Origin: Paulownia fortunei
Lineage: Eukaryota; Streptophyta; Magnoliopsida; Lamiales; Paulowniaceae
Direction of reading: 5' to 3'
DNA: 64,000 nucleotides
Assembly (NCBI GenBank): GCA_019321725.1
Contig: CM033107.1
Span: 18,591,445-18,655,444 of the forward strand
Each line of letters starts with the position of its first letter. Within the stretch, counting starts at the first letter, position 1. The translations under genes and the position numbers were made by a program. Below, in pieces: positions 47,829 through 59,741 of the stretch. The notes beneath the pieces are model-generated. The model searched no databases, had not been told where the DNA came from, and saw only the letters and a program-made list of their open reading frames with translations.

Positions 47829-48960
47829 AATACCCCCAAACTTGAAGATTTGTTTATCCTCAAGCATCAAACATGAATTCTCAAATTAAGTAACCAAAGT
47901 CAAAAAAGATTTTTCTAACATCTTATCTCAAAAGATTAGAAAAATGTACCAAGTTTACATGTTAACATGCATATTGGTTTCACTTAACTTTAAGGTCTTG
48001 TGTGTGTGTGAAAATAGTAATTTATCAACTTTTATTTATCATCCAAATATGTTTATAAAGCCAACTACTCTTATTTGATCCACTTTTGAAGTGTTACCAA
48101 ACTTCATAGGCTTGTTTTTCACACAAGTCTCCACTAATGTAGGTAGATCATAGCGTCAAAGATCAAAAGGACTTCCAAAACTTGTATTGTGAGGCTTGGG
48201 TAATAATGGGCATATATAAAAAATTGTGGCTAAAAATTACCCATTTTACACAATCATACTAGAATCTTTATGAATGAGCACCAACTTCTTCATCAATCCC
48301 TTCATTTTTATTTATTTAACATCCCTTTTTTTTCTACTTTTTAATCTTGGATTACCCTAAATTTAATTTTTTTGTTGTATGCAATGGGGTCTATTTGTTT
48401 TAGGGAGTTCAAATCATACACCTCAATGCATAATCTCTTTGTTTTCATAATTTTTCAATATTTTCTTTGCTCTATTTTTTTTTCTCTATTTTTTTTAATT
48501 TAATATAATAATTCATTCAAGAATGATTGTGTAAATGAGAAGAAAAAGGGTTGAAAATTAGAATTTTTCTTAAAGCTCGATAATGTGTATGTGGGTGTTC
48601 ACAGAATTATTTTAATAGGTTCAAGAGGGGGGACACTAGGGAATAATTCAAGTATAAGTTGGCTTCAAAGGCTCAAACGGTACAAAAATGGCCTAAATAA
48701 TCTCTTTACTGCTATGCCACCTAGGATTTTACCCGACTAGTGATCAAACAAGTTCTAGAGGTTGGTGGAATTATTTAGGAAATAATTAGACCTTATAAAC
48801 TGTCTCTAAATAATTAAATGTAACTCAACAAACTACTTAGTGCATTAAGATTCACAAGATCTCATTAAGTAAATAAAACTATTTTTTTATGTTTAGACAC
48901 GTAAACCAACGTACATATTCTAATATTCACTTTTTTTTCAGACATGGTTTTTGCTAAAAA
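47829..48960 (-). mobile_element. Gypsy 3' internal non-coding region
   Basis: Directly follows the reversed polypurine tract. GAGGATAAACAAATCTTCAAG on the minus strand is the usual pre-LTR block. The stretch 48650-48900 is similar to 4372-4700 of the other gypsy element. No coding frame. The right limit is where similarity stops and is approximate. Confidence 0.55.
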
Positions 48961-49309
48961 TACAAACTTGAGGGTAGGTGGATGCCGAAAGCCAAGAAGG
49001 AAAAAATTCAAAATTATCCCTGAGGTTTCAAGTAATTATCAAAATTATCCCTGAAATTTAAATTTTGTCAATGTTGTCTTTTAGATCAAATCTCATTGAT
49101 AAGCTTGGCAACAAATAAAAGGTATTTTTGGTTAGATTAGTAAAAGACCCATATATTAGATTACTTAATTTATATGTTATGTTTAAAAAGTAAAGTAGGT
49201 GTTTTTGTTGGTTCAAATGTCCTGGGTTTAGACTTATATGACTATATTTGATCGAAATGATTAAAGAACAACTGATTTATTCCTATACAAGTTAAACTAT
49301 CTAAATTTG
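48961..49309. other. Unassigned spacer
   Basis: Contains a near-repeated phrase, CAAAATTATCCCTGAGGTTT (49010) and CAAAATTATCCCTGAAATTT (49038), common in plant repetitive DNA. Nothing else was recognised. Confidence 0.3.
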
Positions 49310-50420
49310 GCTAAATTTTAAGAAGCATTGAAAACATAGTGTATGCTTGTCATAAATAAATCATCATCCACATTACATGTAAATTAACAATTCAGAACTT
49401 CATAGAAACGACTTTCCATGCCTTGACTAGAGGAAATTTAGCTCATATTGAAATTATGCAAGCACCAAGTGTTTCCCAACATATTGGTTCTTATAAATTT
49501 CTCAAAACTAAAAAAATGAAAAAAAAAATTAAAGATGAAAGTTACAAACCAAAAGAATCTTCATTCCTTCTTCAAATTCTTCAATGCCCAATGAATTTAT
49601 CCTCTTCTTAGCTTTAATTCCTAGCTCCTTGGTGAATGGGTAAATGATTTAGATGGAGTGTATGTGTGTGTGTGAAAAGTTGTAAAAGTGTGTGTCTTGA
49701 TGGAGAAGAAAAGTGTGTGTCAATTTAGGTGAGGAGTGTGTATGGGTGATGAATTATGTATTGAATCATGTGTGATACAACGTGTGAATTAAATATAAAT
49801 GTGAATTATGTGTGTGTAGTGTATTTATGAAGAGCATCACATGGGTAGTGATGTAGAGGTGTATCTAATGTGTATACATTAATAAAGTTGCTGAAATTTA
49901 TCTTTTATCACTACTTGTCGCAAGAAGAGGGCTGGGAACCTTTTTTTGTTGAACAATTGGCATCATGGCACCTGGAAGTGGCATAGAGGTGCAATTTTTC
50001 AGCTACGGATGGCATCACAGTGCCCAACACAGAGCTGAGGTGCCATCGCCTCTGTTTTCACCAACACTGCAGCGCTAGTTTCTGGCAAATTGGTGCTGCT
50101 GTGCTATTTACACTATTCAGCTTCTGTTAACTAATTCTTGACCTCATTTTAGGATGAACTGGCTTTTGGTGTCTTCATAAGAATTGTATCTCTATCTATT
50201 AGATTTCTCTATCTTCATGAGTCAGCTTAATATCATATTTGTGGAGATATTATGCCAGAAATACAAAAATTGTCATATCTTATTTAACTCTATTTCTTCG
50301 ATTCTTAAATCTACACAACAAATATCACATGATAAGACATAATTATATCAATTATGAGATAAAACATCTGAATTTGTACTTCTAGGAGTGTTGGATATTT
50401 GTCAAATTATAAGCTTATTG
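49310..50420 (-). mobile_element. Gypsy LTR, partial, third family member
   Basis: The minus strand starts CAATAAGCTTATAATTTG at 50420 (TG of the LTR end mutated to CA). It matches the solo LTR at 23008-24670 from its start to about 23560 of that copy, including the 'caagtgtttcccaacat' block and the GT-rich run (49660-49740). The end is missing. The GC-rich cassette lies at about 49925-50100. Confidence 0.65.
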
Positions 50421-51594
50421 CTCACTTTAAATTAAAACAAGGTTTAGCGAATTACATGAAATTACACTTCCATTGATGAAGGGATTGAAACAATTCAAGT
50501 CGATAGATCCAATCCAGAAATTAATTTGATAGAGCTCTAAGCGAAACCCCTCTACGATTCACACCTCCAACAAATCCATAGTGTTGAATTCTTGCTAGAA
50601 AATTCGAACTTCTTTCTTTTATCTAAAAATTTGTGAAGTGCAATTTAATTCTTAAATCAACTTGTGATAAAATTATATTGATAATTAAAATGGATAAAAC
50701 CTTTTATATGGAACAAGAAGATGATTAATAAAAAATTGCGGTTTTCTCTCTTTTTTAAGGGCAAAAAATTTGTTTGTAGTTTTCATGTAACTTTCAGCCA
50801 TATGGGAGTGTATTTATATGACTCATCCAACCCCTAATCCCGTTAGGTTTTAACTCCTTCTATGTTTATCTTATTCCTTTATTTCGATCCAAGACTTGGA
50901 GTCCTTGACTTGCTCATCAAGACTTCTAATAAGCCTGTCAACTTGGGCTTGTACTTTAGTTTATTTAATTAAGTCTATTTAATTGATTCCATCAACTAAA
51001 TAAGTCTAATTTAATTAATTTTATTTAATTGATCCAATCAATTATTTAATTGATCCAACTTAAGCCACCTAATCAATTAAACTCAATTAAATAATCACCT
51101 TATTTAATTGAATAAATTAATTTAACTCTTTAAATTAATTAATGGCTTAACTCATCATGAGCTCCTAATTTTATTAGATCTAATTAAATAATCTTATTAT
51201 TTAATTAAATAATTTAATTTAACTATTTAAATTAATTTTGGCTTCAATTAATTAATCTCCATTAATCATTTTAATCCAACTCCTTGGATTACCTTCTAGA
51301 TTAGAAGTGGACTTTCTCGATTTGTGTATGAGCCGTTAAGTTTAAAACTAAGCTAGTAGTAGGCTTACAACTCTTGCAACCTAGGTGAAAGTATTACTTT
51401 ATTTTGATTAATTAATGCTTTTGGAATTAACTCTTTAATTTCAAAAACCCACAAGTCATGGAAAGTACTTAGCAGTGCATCATGACTACCTGTGAAATAG
51501 ATCGAACCTAATTTTTATTACGAGTACAAAACAAATACAATCATTTTGTCTCATAATTTCCCAATAAAATTGACGGCATAGATTATTAGTCACT
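50421..51594 (-). mobile_element. Copia LTR (family 1), both ends missing
   Basis: Similar to 20926-22830: GAAGGGATTGAAACAATTC, the CTTTTATATGGAACAAG block, the minus-strand TATA region near 50815, the TTAATT tract and 'aagctagtagtaggc' follow in order. About 80 bases are missing at the left where the gypsy LTR begins, and the right part stops at about 51594 where LINE sequence begins. Confidence 0.7.
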
Positions 51595-52840
51595 ACGGAG
51601 GAAAAATCTCTCCCGTAATGGATTCTCTTCAATTTTTTTATGAGGAATTCTGGGATATAATTGCCTATGATGTAGTGGATGCAGTGAAGGATTTCTTTTT
51701 TAGTTCTTCATTGTCTTACTATTTTAAAGTGATAACTTTAGTTCTTATTCCAAAGAAAGATAATCCGCAAGGCTGGAAAGACTACAGACCGATTAGTCTG
51801 TGCAACGTTAGCTGCAAAATATTTTCTAAAATCCTTGCTTCTTGGCTAGCTGCATTGCTTCCTCACTTAATTTGACCTTCACAAACAAGTTTTGTTTCGG
51901 GTAGAGGTATTGAGGAAAACATCTTGTGCAATAATTAGTTCACAAATTGAAGGATAGGAATGTTATTTTTGAGCTCTATATGGCTAAGGCATACAATCAT
52001 ATATAGTGGCATTTCCTTTATGATGTTTTGATTGGTTTTAGCTTCTCCCAAGAATTTGTGAACCTCATTTCCAAAGTTATTCAATAATGCTTGTTCTCTA
52101 TTCTTATCAATGGCGAATTATTAGGATATTTCGAATCAAAAAATGGGCTTTATGAAGGTGATCCTCTATCACCAAGTTTATTCATTCTTGATTCGGAATA
52201 CTTTTCACTTGTTCTTGACTGCCCCTTTCTTGAATATCCAAAACATCAATATGGTGGAAAAGGAATTTTGGTTTCTCACCTTGCATATGCAGATGACTTA
52301 ATGATCTTTTCAAGAGCAAATGAGGTGGGGATCTCCAAGTTGATGGACTCTTTAAACTCATAGAATCTAATTCGAGACAACTTGTGAACTGTGACAAGAG
52401 TTATTTTCTGGTTGGTAAGAAGTTGGAATTGAACAAGATGAATATGATCAAGAGGCTAACCAGTTTTTGCCTTGGTAAACTCCCAGTGACATACCTCGAA
52501 GCCCCTTTGTTTCAAGGTAGAAAGAAAAATATGCTCTATGATGATATGTATGCCAAAATCCAAAATTGCATCCATGGATGGGAATGACATCTCTCACATT
52601 TGGTGGTTACCTGACTTTGATTAAGAGTGTGTTACTTTCAATCCCAACTTATCTACTTCAAGTGCTACAGCCTAGTACCAGCATAGTTGAGAAAATTCAA
52701 AAGCTTTTCACTCGTATTTTTGGGGCGCCCATGAATGTAATATGCCCTCCCTATGGAGAGGGTGGTTTGGGCATGAGGATCTTGAAGGACTCTATTAAGG
52801 CTTATTCTTGTAACCTTTGGATGAAATTTTAGGGAGCAAC
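51595..52840 (+). pseudogene. L1-type LINE ORF2: reverse transcriptase (left part)
   Basis: Non-LTR RT in several frames. FFYEEFWDII...DVVDAVKDFF and LVLIPKKDNP-GWKDYRPISLCN (51618-51875) are the start of RT. SQTSFVSGRGIEENIL follows (51885-51930). Motif A reads FELYMAKAYN (from 51968), so the usual catalytic Asp is Tyr (codon TAT at 51977-51979). GLYEGDPLSPSLFIL (52149-52192) and AYADDLMIF (YADD at 52286-52297) are the next motifs. LPVTYLEAPL, GGYLTLIKSVL and then EGGLGMRILKDS (to 52830) continue the C-terminal part. The endonuclease domain is absent: the copy is truncated at its 5' side. A copia solo LTR interrupts it at 52841, and it resumes at 59742. Confidence 0.9.
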
Positions 52841-53511
52841 TATTGGGTTCATAAAGTCGTGGTACTTGATACAATGAAAATTAAAAATTCATAAAACAAC
52901 ATGCATAACATTTATACTAGTTTTGAATTTAACACGAATTTTAGTTATAACCAAATACTTTCATCTAACTAAAATAAAATAGAGCTCGCAATAATACCTT
53001 CAAGTGTACTCCAGATGTAGAAGATGATTTGAATGATTCAAATCATGGTCTTTAGTCAGAAATTTATTTTGCCACAAAAATCCAAGCGTCTTCCCTTTGA
53101 CGGTATCCACACGATGAGCAGGATCACAAATTTGAAACTTCTGCTTGGAAAAAATCAAATCCTTTATTTCTAACTAAAATATTTGAGAGTGTAGATTAAT
53201 TCCAATATCAACTTGTGATAGAAGAATTAGTCAGTTTATGTGTATATAGCCTAGAACCAAATTGATAGAACTAAACTAGAGAAAATATGGAAGAATATGA
53301 ACACCTATTTTTTTGCTCAAGGGACAGGATGATTTTTGTAGCTTCTTGATGCTTTAAAATCATCCCATACAAGGCGTATTTATACACCTTCAAGTCTTTG
53401 ACCTAATCCTATTTGGTCTCCAAGATATTCCATATTTATCTCTTGTTTAATTCTATCCAAGGTATGCCTTGAATCAGTTTACTATTAAGAATTAAAGTCT
53501 TAATTACTTTT

Positions 53512-53916
53512 TGATGGGCTATGACTCAATAAATATTCGAAGGCTATAAGTCCTAAGAGACCCAAGAAGAATTGTTCAAGCCCATAGGCTCATGAAGCCC
53601 TAATGGTCCACAAACCATACCACAGTGGATTATACCCTTTGGTATTCACTATAAATATCATATTCTCCATCATTTTGAGGTATGTCACTTTAATATTTGA
53701 ACATTCACGTTTCTATGGAACTCTATCACTGACTTAACGTCAGAGGGGTATCCTCGAGCTAATCCCAGGGACCCTAATGGTTTGTTTGTATCGTAGGTAG
53801 GACCCGATATTCTAATCACTTCTAGTAAGAAGAAAGACAATGAGGAGGCACCACTCGAAGATTTGAGAAGTTCTATGGTACCACTAATGTTCGTCCACCC
53901 TACTTTGACCACATTA
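53512..53916 (+). repeat. Left LTR of nested gypsy-like element
   Basis: Runs TGATGGGCTATGACTC to GACCACATTA. TATAAATA at 53650-53657 is conserved in the right LTR. The minus-strand frame 53685-53951 lies in it. Confidence 0.85.
53650..53657 (+). promoter_or_regulatory. TATA box of nested element LTR
   Basis: TTCACTATAAATATCATATTC is identical in both LTRs (second copy TATAAATA at 58056-58063), although the LTRs differ at many other bases. Confidence 0.6.
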
Positions 53917-53919
53917 TTT

Positions 53920-53938
53920 TGGTGCCATCTATCAGAAA
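53920..53938 (+). other. Primer-binding-like site of nested element
   Basis: TGGTGCCATCTATCAGAAA lies four bases after the left LTR. It resembles the TGGCGCCGTCTGTGGGAA site found after the 5' LTR in many plant gypsy elements, with changes mostly of C-to-T or G-to-A type. Confidence 0.6.
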
Positions 53939-54522
53939 CCTGCCTCGACATTGAGATTGTCGAGCAAGCCTAGATACAACTAGAGAAGCCAGCACCAACG
54001 ACAACCCCCCTATTAGAGGCGCTCGTGGTAATGAATACAATCAACGTCCACTTCTAGCTAGTCCGAGAGATGTATCTCCACCTCGTCTAGGTGAGTTAGC
54101 ATAACCAACAGTACTATAGATAACCCAAGAGGCACCAAGGATAATGATTGATAAGGAGTCGACCCGAGTAGTGGTGCAAAGCAATGAGACACAACACTTC
54201 CAACTAGCATGGATAAGAGCCACCTTGGTCATCTCGCAAAGTTGAGATCACACTCTAGCTCCCGAAAGGACTAAGCAGAGGCATAAAGCGACAAGGCACA
54301 AAGAGGCTATCACCTGCCCATGAGAATCTAGAAGCCAAGCTTTCCCTTGATGGTAATAGAAAGCAACGAGAGAAGCCCACTGGTATAACAGTATGTAGAC
54401 CACCAAAGAAGATCCCCTAACATTGATAAAGATACCTCAGCATGGGCAAAATAACAGCGATAACCCAATGTGGTGAGAACAAGCTATATGAAGTTAGGAA
54501 CACACATGCAATTGTCCCCCAG

Positions 54523-54669
54523 AAGGAGCTCGCGCGCCATTACACCCTTAAGAGGTGCTCTCATACTCTCGTACCCCTATGAAGAACTCTCACACCCTTA
54601 CGCCTCCTAGAGGTGCTGGCATGCCTTATGCCCCAGGAAGAGCTCATGTGACCTCATACCCCTAGGAGT
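54523..54669 (+). repeat. Short degenerate tandem repeat (about 28-30 bp, five units)
   Basis: Units start with AGGAGCTC, AGGTGCTC, AGAACTC, AGGTGCTG and AGAGCTC and end near TACCCC or its variants. Read in the right frame each, they spell variants of G-A-x-x-x-P-Y-A-P, so the block may be the remains of a proline-rich gag repeat. Confidence 0.5.
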
Positions 54670-55097
54670 TCGACCAATAGATAAGAGTCCAATCACTTAG
54701 TTTCTACAAAGTCTAGCCCCGAAGGGATCATGTCAATAGAAGTTAGGAAACTAGTATTTCAATTCAACTTATTCAATGCCAAGTGACATTTTTTTAAATT
54801 ATTCAACAATTATTTACAAAGATGAATAAAAGTTCAACATCTCGACTGCATGTCCACCGATCTTATAAATCAACAAAATACTATACTGCCACTGACCCTG
54901 AAAGCCAATGAGGTTTCGTCGAGGTCACTAGTGAGCCTAGCCAGCTACCTTGAGGCCACCAGCAAAGCATGTTTAGGGAGTACCTACTATTCGTCGAGTT
55001 TAGCTAAGCCTAGCCTCGGATAGCTCAATAGACTCTCTCAAGATGAACAACTAAGAAAGCGACACGTCCCAGGATTACCCATCGTCCCTTGAGGTTA

Positions 55098-55335
55098 CCT
55101 AAGCGGAAGCCATGTGCCTCCCATGGCACATCTACAAGTCCCATAAGTGGCAGCCACATACCTTCTAAGGCTCATATACAAGTCCTTTAAGCGGAGGCCA
55201 CATGCCTCCCCGGGCACATCTACAAGCCCCATAAGTGGTGGTCACGCACCTCCCTAGGCATATCTACAAGTCCCATAAATGGCAATCACACACCTCCTCT
55301 GGCACATCTAAACGTCCTATAAGCAGCGGCCATCC
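55098..55335 (+). repeat. Minisatellite: 44 bp unit, about 5.5 copies
   Basis: Units begin at 55098 (43 bp), 55141, 55185, 55229, 55273 and 55317 (partial). The consensus begins CCATAAGTGGCAGCCACA and ends CACATCTACAAGTC. Because 44 is not a multiple of three, it is unlikely to encode a repeated peptide. The frame 55235-55420 is an accident of it. Confidence 0.85.
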
Positions 55336-57903
55336 CCTGAGGTTGCTAAGCCAAGGCTTAGATGGTTTAAGGGAATATTCTCAAAGCGATAAAGAACTAA
55401 GTCGAACTACCTCCACATAAAGCGACATTAGCAAGCATTACATAAATCAACATAAATTAAACCAAGTACTATAATCTCAACAATATACAAAATCAAGCTT
55501 GTACCAGGTTAGTAACTAAGCTCAAGCTCGCCCAAGTCTACCGATGAAAGCAGAAAGTGCCTATATGTGCCTCAGACATCAAACCAAGAAAATGCAAACA
55601 AGAAGTGAAAGCAACAAAAATGCTAAGTAAGTCAACCATGCACCAACAAAGAAAAAAGACTAAGTAATTGGACTAACAAGACTAACACCACTAACACTAA
55701 GGTGGTCTATCGCCGTCTTTGTCGGCCTCAGTTCTGTTAGGTGGAGCACTCCTCCCACTGGGAGTTTAAGAAGTCTTGAACTTGACTTCACAAAATAAAG
55801 CTAGAATCAACTAACACTCTTCACAACATGCTCATTGCTCGAGGCGAAGTATGCACTAAACCCTGAGGAGCTATCCTCCTCACTTGAGTTAGAAGACTCC
55901 TCCCTCCCCTAAAACTTGCTCACATAATCTGATAAATCAAGAATGGTGTCAACCCTCTTAAAAGAATATCTCTCTAAGTACTTAGGGTTGGCGGACCACC
56001 TACTAAGGGGCTACGATCACGGGAACTATGTGAAGTCTTAAGATAACTCGAGCAATCCCCTAACTTGATGCAACAACATAAGAAATTGGAACACAATAAC
56101 CCCTTAACATATGAAACAATGTCGCCTCTAAACAAATCTATATCGCACGCTATGCCCAAAGGCAACCAGGTTGAGTTAGTGACTCAACCTAGGCAGGTCG
56201 AGCCTAATGCTCAACTTGTGAAACCTTTATTGTGTAACGAGCTCATATGGCTCAACATAGAAGGATAGGTTGAGCGCTCGACTTGTAATCACTAGCGCAA
56301 GCACGTCTCTGCACCCACTGAAGGTGACCATCCCTTAATGTGAGAGTTGCTGCTCCAATGATAGTTGCAGTTAACGAAGACATCCAGGTCAAGCTATTGA
56401 CTAGACCTAGGCTATTGCACACCATGACATAGCTCGCATAGAAGACCCACCCACCACCCATGACATTGGTGGGTGGATGACAATATGGGGCCTCAACACC
56501 CCCAACCTTTATGATGTTGTCTTGACTATCATCCCCTTGGTTCTTACTTCTTCTACTGTGACTACGAGTCACCCTAAAAGTGTTCGACATAATGTTAAAA
56601 GAGAAGACAGCAAGGTAAGAATGAAAAAGAGAAAAACTAAAGTCCGAATGTCGCCAAAAGCCTTTACACTCATAACTTATGTAATTCCTAAAGATGAGCT
56701 ATGCATAAGCGTGACAATGAGGGCCACCTCCCAATTCAAAACTCCACTTAACTTCGAAGGGACATGAATTGTTGCGTCTGAGCTAAGACTTGGACCTATG
56801 AGAGATAACGACGTGTAGGTTGACTTGTTACACTAATAGCTTGACCTGAATCTTTACCGCTAATTGCAAACCCCTTGCTCACAGCGACGACACGATGAGA
56901 TGTTGACGACGATAACCCCTTGATGCTACCTCCATTCCCTCTTAGGGGTTGGACATCTCCCCCTTAAGGTTATCGACATAAGACTCAACTCTTGAAAGTA
57001 GAGATGACTTCTTCAAAGCTAAGAAAGCTATGATTAGCTTCAAAGATCACAAACTCCATCCTTGAGGTTGTCAATAAAAAGTCAAATCCCTTTTGTTGAG
57101 TTTAATCTTCCTTCTAAAAATAAAGAAAGACCACTCCAATTTAAATAGGTGGATACTAATATTCTGAAAAATAGACATTTATCGATACATAAAGTCGAGA
57201 AGATAGGGTCAAGATGAAGCTCTCTGAACTAAATACTTATTAAAGTTTAATATGTGGCAAAGTTCGCTCAAACTAGATATTAAAGTTTGAAACAAAACTT
57301 TCTAGAAGGAAAAAGCTCGAGAATAACTTCTCCTTAAAATTGCTACATCACAATGGAATATGTGATGAGAAACACTCCTCACAACGATGGCAAGATAGCA
57401 TGACACATGTCAAACTGATGCAAAAAAAAAAATAAAAATCTAGATGACGTTTGAGCAAAATGCCAAGAAAACACACTGGTGTTCCTTTCTTTTTCAGCAT
57501 AGAAACCATCAAAGTTGTCGGTGGGGAATTTGGAGCTCAAGCAAAAGTATTTAGCCACATGTTCTATATTTTCTTAAATGAATGGATTGATCATTAATTG
57601 GAAGAATTACAATAGAAGCCATATCATTCTGTTAGCACATCGAGGCTGAAAGTGACCAAGAGGAAAATATTTCTCTTATTACTGTGACAAAAACGCCACA
57701 ATTTTAAGTTGTTTTAATATACCAAAAAAGCCTCCAATTGAGTTACTCTCAATAATCTATTGTAATTTTGTCTTATATTTAGTATTTGATCTAACACATA
57801 TATGTCACATGTATGTAATTATATCAACATTACGAATTAAAAATAAAGTCAACATTTGATTAAGATTTTACTCTCGATTAACTTACTCTTCATCTAACTC
57901 ACT
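55336..57903 (+). other. Interior of nested gypsy-like element, no recognised coding
   Basis: Moderate GC content with many stops in all frames. The frames at 55974-56165 (-), 56065-56268, 56252-56590 (-) and 56477-56767 overlap on both strands and have no family likeness. Short self-similar phrases occur (for example CTCAACCTAGGCAGGTCGAG at about 56183 and a related one at 56262), which may be further decayed repeats. Confidence 0.4.
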
Positions 57904-57921
57904 CGGAGAGTTGGGAGCTTA
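57904..57921 (+). other. Polypurine tract of nested element
   Basis: CGGAGAGTTGGGAGCTTA directly precedes the right LTR, the usual position for plus-strand priming. Confidence 0.6.
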
Positions 57922-58325
57922 TAATGGACTATGAGTCAATAAATATTCAAAGCCTATAAGTCATAAGGGACCTAAGAACGATTGTCCAGGCCCAGCTCAC
58001 GAAGCCTTAATAGTCATGGACCATACCACACAGGATTACACCTTTTGGAATTCACTATAAATATCATATTCTCCATCATTTTGAGACACGTCACTTTAAT
58101 ATTTGAACATTCACATTTCTATGGAACTCTAACACCGACTTGAGTATCAAAGGAGTATCCCTGAACTAGTCCTAGGGATTCCTAATAGTTTGTTTGTGTC
58201 GCAGGCAGGACCACACATACAAATCACTTCCTGGCAAGAAAAAAGATGACAAGAAGACGCATCTTGAAGATTTGAGAAGTTATATGGTACCACTTATGTA
58301 TGTCTACCCTACTTTGACCACATCA
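57922..58325 (+). repeat. Right LTR of nested gypsy-like element
   Basis: Runs TAATGGACTATGAGTC (TG to TA at the first pair) to GACCACATCA. It aligns with 53512-53916 without large gaps. Confidence 0.85.
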
Positions 58326-59741
58326 CTTTCCATCTAAGACATGGTGTCTTTAATTCATTATCAAAGACCACTAGGGCCTCTCTTACGAGCCCATTAATCA
58401 TTGGGCTTTTTATTTAATTAATTCTTATTAATTAATTAAGTTTAATTATTGATTCAAGTGGACTACTTAATTAAATAGGCTCAATATATATAATCCAACT
58501 ATTTGAATTGCTTAAATTAATGTAACATTTATATTAATTTAAATTGATCCAATAAATTAATTAATTATTCCCAAAAGAGCCCTTAATCATAATTAGGTAC
58601 AATTAAATAATTTTATTATTTAATTGAATAAATTAATTTAACTATTAAATTAATTCTAGTTCTAAGTTAATTGCTCTCCATTAATTAACTTGATCCAACT
58701 CTTTGAATTTTATTCTAGATAGAAGTGATCCATCTTATTTTTGTGCAATCTATTAAATTTATGATTAAACTAGCAATGGGCTTGCAACTATTGCAACTTA
58801 GTTAATATATAAAAAAAAATTAATTAATTAATCTATATTGGAATTAACTCCTTAATTCAAGAACCTCACAAGCTAAGGAAAGAACCTAGTAGTGCATCTT
58901 GACTACTTAGTTTTAGGTGAAATAGTAAGCGAACCTATTTATGTTATGAGTACCATGCACTTTTGTCAACTAATCTCATGACTATGTATAGGGTATGAAT
59001 TATTAGTTGAAATCCTATTTGACTTAATAACTATGATTTCACTTCAAATCACATTTACTCCTAAATGAATAATTAAAAAACACCCCTCTAATATTCGTCT
59101 TACTCTGGCTAAAGTCTTTTTGAATCAAAGACTTTTGAATGCATATGAGGTTCACCTATTCTACTTTATAGGTAAAGAATCCCTTGTTTTTCACTCATTT
59201 ACCTCCATATACAAAGAACATACACCTAGCCTAAACCCCTTGTTGTTGTTATACAATTGGAAAATACATCAAAGTTTATGATATCGTACACAAGGCTAGT
59301 ATAGTGCCTCAAGTCAAAGGACCAAGTCATGCACTATCGTAACTAAAAAATTCTAGTTCAACAAATAATGTTTCTAGTGAGAATTTTTCATAAGCACCTG
59401 CACATGTGCACTAGCATCATTATGCCAATGTCTATGCAGCGAGACATCTTCATTTCGAGCATGCATCACGTGTACGAGTCTTTACGGGCTTATCGATATC
59501 CAATCTCAATGAACCTATGGCTTGAAACTAATTTAGAACCAAAGTCATAGAGGCATGTTCTACGATTGACATCATATACGTGATCATGCCCCATAGGTAA
59601 GTATGGTTTATGGACTTTATCTAATTGACTAAATGCAACTGAGGATAAAAGAATGTCAATTTTATTAATATAATTTAAATAAGACTATTTACAACATTAT
59701 ACAAGCGGCCACTAATTAGCATGTCGAGCACTATTCTAAGA

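Larger units (their letters stand above)
53512..58325 (+). mobile_element. Non-autonomous gypsy-like LTR element, GC-richer, nested in solo copia LTR
   Basis: Two direct LTRs of about 405 bp (53512-53916 and 57922-58325), a primer-binding-like site at 53920, a polypurine tract at 57904-57921 and target copies CTTTT (53507-53511)/CTTTC (58326-58330) define a complete 4.8 kb insertion. The about 4.0 kb interior has no readable gag or pol but is clearly GC-richer than the rest of the window and holds two tandem-repeat blocks. It fits a non-autonomous (LARD-like) derivative mobilised by a gypsy element, though extreme decay of a coding element cannot be excluded. LTR similarity looks roughly 80% by eye, so the insertion is old. 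Confidence 0.8.
52841..59741 (-). mobile_element. Solo copia LTR (family 1) split by a nested gypsy-like element
   Basis: The left piece 52841-53511 starts TATTGGGTTC and the right piece 58331-59741 ends ATTCTAAGA, together about 2.08 kb, the size of the family 1 LTR. In order they match 20926-22830: the AGAGTGTAGATTAATTCCAA block (53190), minus TATA box (53377-53384), TTAATT tract (58400-58640), the CTAGCAATGGGCTTGCAAC block (58768), and the reversed LTR start at 59741. The flanks GCAAC (52836-52840) and GCTTC (59742-59746) agree at only 3 of 5, but the LINE protein reading continues across the insertion, so the position is secure. The frame 59368-59550 is inside the LTR. Confidence 0.82.

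Noticed and set aside
53685..53951. 88-codon minus-strand frame
   Set aside because: Falls almost entirely within the left LTR of the nested element and is antisense to it.
55098..55335. Regular 44 bp repeats considered as a CRISPR-like array
   Set aside because: Repeats are directly adjacent without unique spacers, lie inside an LTR element, and the sequence is eukaryotic.
55974..56767. Four overlapping frames of 60-112 codons inside the nested LTR element
   Set aside because: They overlap on both strands, which reflects the locally higher GC content; none shows a gag, pol or host domain.
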